Shown here in pieces: positions 61,095 through 64,000 of a DNA stretch of 64,000 nt. Position 1 is the first letter of the stretch. Each line of letters opens with the position of its first letter. Both the position numbers and the translations under genes were made by a program. The stretch lies in the NCBI RefSeq assembly GCF_965638725.1, contig NC_134949.1:189289706-189353705 (forward strand). The letters are read 5' to 3'. This DNA comes from Aptenodytes patagonicus. Its lineage: Eukaryota > Chordata > Aves > Sphenisciformes > Spheniscidae. The notes under the pieces were generated by a model. The model was given only the letters and a program-made list of their open reading frames with translations, had not been told where the DNA came from and searched no databases.

Positions 61095-64000
61095 GAGCTC
61101 TGACTTCAGATAAGTCATGACAGGTGATAACCATTCCTATCTTAAGAGTTGAGACCACTTTCTGCAGCTCCCTCTCCTGAGCAATTGTTCTGAGAATCAC
61201 AGCCTCCATACTTTTCTAGGCTACTTTTTAAAAAATCAGTTTGATGTACCAATATCTCACACTCGAATCTGTTCTACCTCACTTCTGCCAAATGTTCCAG
61301 AAAGAGTCTGTAGCCCTCAAATCTTTCTTAGATTTGTATTTGATTTGCAGATCTGATATCTGTAATCAAAGAAATATGTTTTATATTTGGGGAATGGGAC
61401 CCACTTGTTCCAGCTTAGTCACCTAACTGGCAACTACATTTTAGCAGCTAGTGAACCAGTTTTCTAAAAATGCATGCTTCACTTCCTTACAGTCAATAAA
61501 AAGCAGTGGATGCCTGCGAACGCCTCCAGAGGGAGATCCTGTCTGCTGAAGTTTCACTTGTTTAAGTTTTAACAATAATTGTCAAAACAAACAGTTTGTT
61601 TTCAGCTAATGCGGCTTCCTGCAATTAAAGACATGAGCTGTACTATACCCAGTTACTAAGGCTAAAGTCTCCTTCTGTGTTTGACTGTACTGACATGCAG
61701 GTTTCATTAACGCTTACGACTCATTAGCCAATTTTGACCAGACTGCTCTTACTGGACTGGATGTTAATCTGGAGACAACTTAATTACCTTCTTACTGCCA
61801 AAGCACCTTTGGACTAGGGACTCTTTTCTTAGGGTCTTTGAAAGTGTTTGTGAAGGTTTGCAAATAACTGTCGTTGGCTTTCTTTCCACAGTAGCACTCC
61901 TGTTCTCATTATAAATGTTCTTTCATGCTTTACCATTCCAAGGACTCCTTGTATCTCTTCCCTGTCATTTTGGGCTGGCATGATTATCACAGTCTTAACC
62001 ACATCAAGAGCAAATTCATAGCCCTTTCTGACTTGCCGTGTTTTCCAGATTCATTAGTCCCAAGAATCTGCATGTTTGATTGTTTAATTTGAAATCAGTT
62101 GTTTTGTTTTGTTTTTTTTTTTTTTCCCCCAAAGCTTTTCAGAGATATGGATGATATTCTTCTGCCTGTTTTCTCCAGATCAAAACATAAGCTTTCTCAC
62201 TCTTAGAACTCTCTGTGCCATCAGAATCAAAAGACATAGTAAATGGACAGAGGTAGGTTTTTTACTTAAAAACATCTGCCAGAAATCTTTTGATATCTAT
62301 AGTACAAAATAATATTTGGATTGGCTAAATCCTTCAGTATTTCTCTCCTTGTTTTCTTTTTACCTTTTTAAAAGACTTAATTCTTTTTGCCAATATTTCA
62401 GTAAAAGCTTGTGATCTTTTTTCCCATCAATGACAAATGATTACATTCACTTGCTGGTCGTTCTAGTCACTTTATGATCTTAAAGCAATGAGTTTAATTC
62501 ATTCTTGATTGGTCTTTATCCATTTTGAACTTTTCTTTGTTCCTTGAAAGAGGAACTTCTCAAATTGTTTTGGTCTCTTGTACCTCTAATAAATGCAGTA
62601 CTGCAGTAACATTAGGGTTCCGCACAAATTGTTTTAAAGTATACTTTTAAATCTGTGCACCCACAAACACACATTGTTTATCCATTGGACAAAATCTACT
62701 TTCAGATCATTTAAGATGATTATAATTGATAGTTACAATCCTTTATGGAACCAGATAGATGAAACAATAGCACCCTCCACCCCAAATTCAGCCATCTGTC
62801 ACTGTCCAAAACACTGAGAGCAAGCATGTGAGTGTGCCCATATGGATGAAAGAGTTTTGCTAGCTATTGTTGTTGAAGATGTGTGCATCTGTGACAGAGA
62901 GATGCAAGTCCAGAGAAGCAGACAGGCAAGACTGTAAGTAAAGATCAGATGTATTTTGAACAAATCCGGAGAATGCAGCTTGAAGAAAAGGTAAGAGTAA
63001 AAGCTTTTGAGAAATGTTCTGATTGAAAATAGCACTGACAACTGTGACCAAAGGCAGTGTTTAATGCATTTTTAATTCCTTTGTTTATTCCCTACTTTGT
63101 TATGAAAAGCAGGATTCTGAACATTTTCATAAACAAATAGGATTATATCAAAGAAACACCTGACTCTATTACCAGTTTCTCTTTGAGAGACAAACAATAC
63201 TTACATCCCCTCGTTTAGTTAGAAGACAGACACAATATATGTGTACATATGTGTGTATCTATAGCTCTCTAATGCCTACTTTATCTGAAGATAAATGTCA
63301 GAAAACTTAGTCTGAATGAAGTGATCTGTATTCCTTAAGTCTCTATGCTTCGTATTTACAGATTACACATTACTTATTCACTATTTCTTGCCCCATTACA
63401 AAATCAGGGTGTCAAAACTTTGCTTATTTTTCTGTGCTGTTCTAGAAGACTACATCAACTACAAGACGTAGGCACAAGCATGTGAATTACAGAGACCTTT
63501 TTTTCCCCTATACAATCCCTTTCCATAATAAACATACCTAAGCATAGCATTTGGTCTTCATTTTGACTTTTGTTTATTGTTTATTACTGAAGAGGTTTGA
63601 ATTTTGAATAGGTTTTCATATTCATATCCCTGTATAAGTTTGTATAAATACTATTTTTAATTTTTTTTTAAAGGATATTGAAATAGGATTGCTGTTTCAA
63701 TAAATAACTGAATACACATTTACCTTCTGAAGTATTAACGGTCTATTAATGTAAATTTTTTTTCAGCCTTTTATAAAATATATATATTACTTACTGCACT
63801 GATAGATCATAACATAGCTTTTGAATGAACATGTAATTCTAAAAAAGTTTTTTGTAATTTCAGTAATCTTTTTTAGAGATTACTGAATCTTAACACTGCC
63901 ATTTGGGAGTTTCTGTACTAAGATAAAGTCCAGTCTATATTAATGTAATAAAATTCCTATTTAAGAGCAAAGTGAGACAGTTTTTTATTAACAAAGGCAC

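Larger units (their letters stand above)
55057..64000. other. AT-rich non-coding stretch to window end
   Basis: About 8.9 kb with no supported gene. It contains the simple repeats and inverted repeats listed separately. The longest frames (110 codons, minus, 60685-61017; 96 codons, plus, 57338-57628) show no domain and are treated as chance. Confidence 0.45.

Overview
This window looks like AT-rich, gene-poor nuclear DNA from a bird. The evidence is the repeat content: several CR1 LINEs ending in the (ATTCTATG)n-type 3' tail, and two solo LTRs of types that I recall as common in neoavian genomes. I find no convincing host protein-coding exon. Everything coding-like that I can support belongs to transposable elements, most of them dead.

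Layout. 1-10.4 kb: an internally deleted CR1 (425-1248, +), a GC-richer patch (3.4-4.1 kb) of unknown nature, then plain AT-rich DNA. 10.4-12 kb: a short CR1 3' end (-) and a 1,065-bp solo LTR (-) with a perfect 5-bp target duplication. 12-28.7 kb: unique-looking AT-rich DNA with one weak tRNA-like fragment. 28.7-29.5 kb: a chimeric retrocopy (-) in which the 3' four-fifths of U6 snRNA is joined to a 5'-truncated CR1. 38.2-44.1 kb: a nested pair, with an older, nearly full ORF2 CR1 (-) split by a younger CR1 (+) that keeps one long endonuclease/RT frame. 51.6-53.8 kb: a decayed Ty3/Gypsy-type pol (-), with RT, RNase H and integrase motifs in order. 54.5-55.05 kb: an ERVL-like solo LTR (-). 55-64 kb: AT-rich DNA with simple repeats and a few small inverted repeats.

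How the parts relate. There is no operon or pathway here; the window is a record of retrotransposition. The U6-CR1 chimera has the structure expected if CR1 reverse transcriptase switched template from its own RNA to U6 RNA during target-primed reverse transcription. The two nested CR1s are inactivated at different catalytic positions (FADD to FAND in the old copy; motif-A Asp to Gly plus one stop in the young copy), so neither should mobilise anything now.

Limits: family names, ages and boundaries of decayed elements are judged by eye. No alignment, repeat library or genome search was run.
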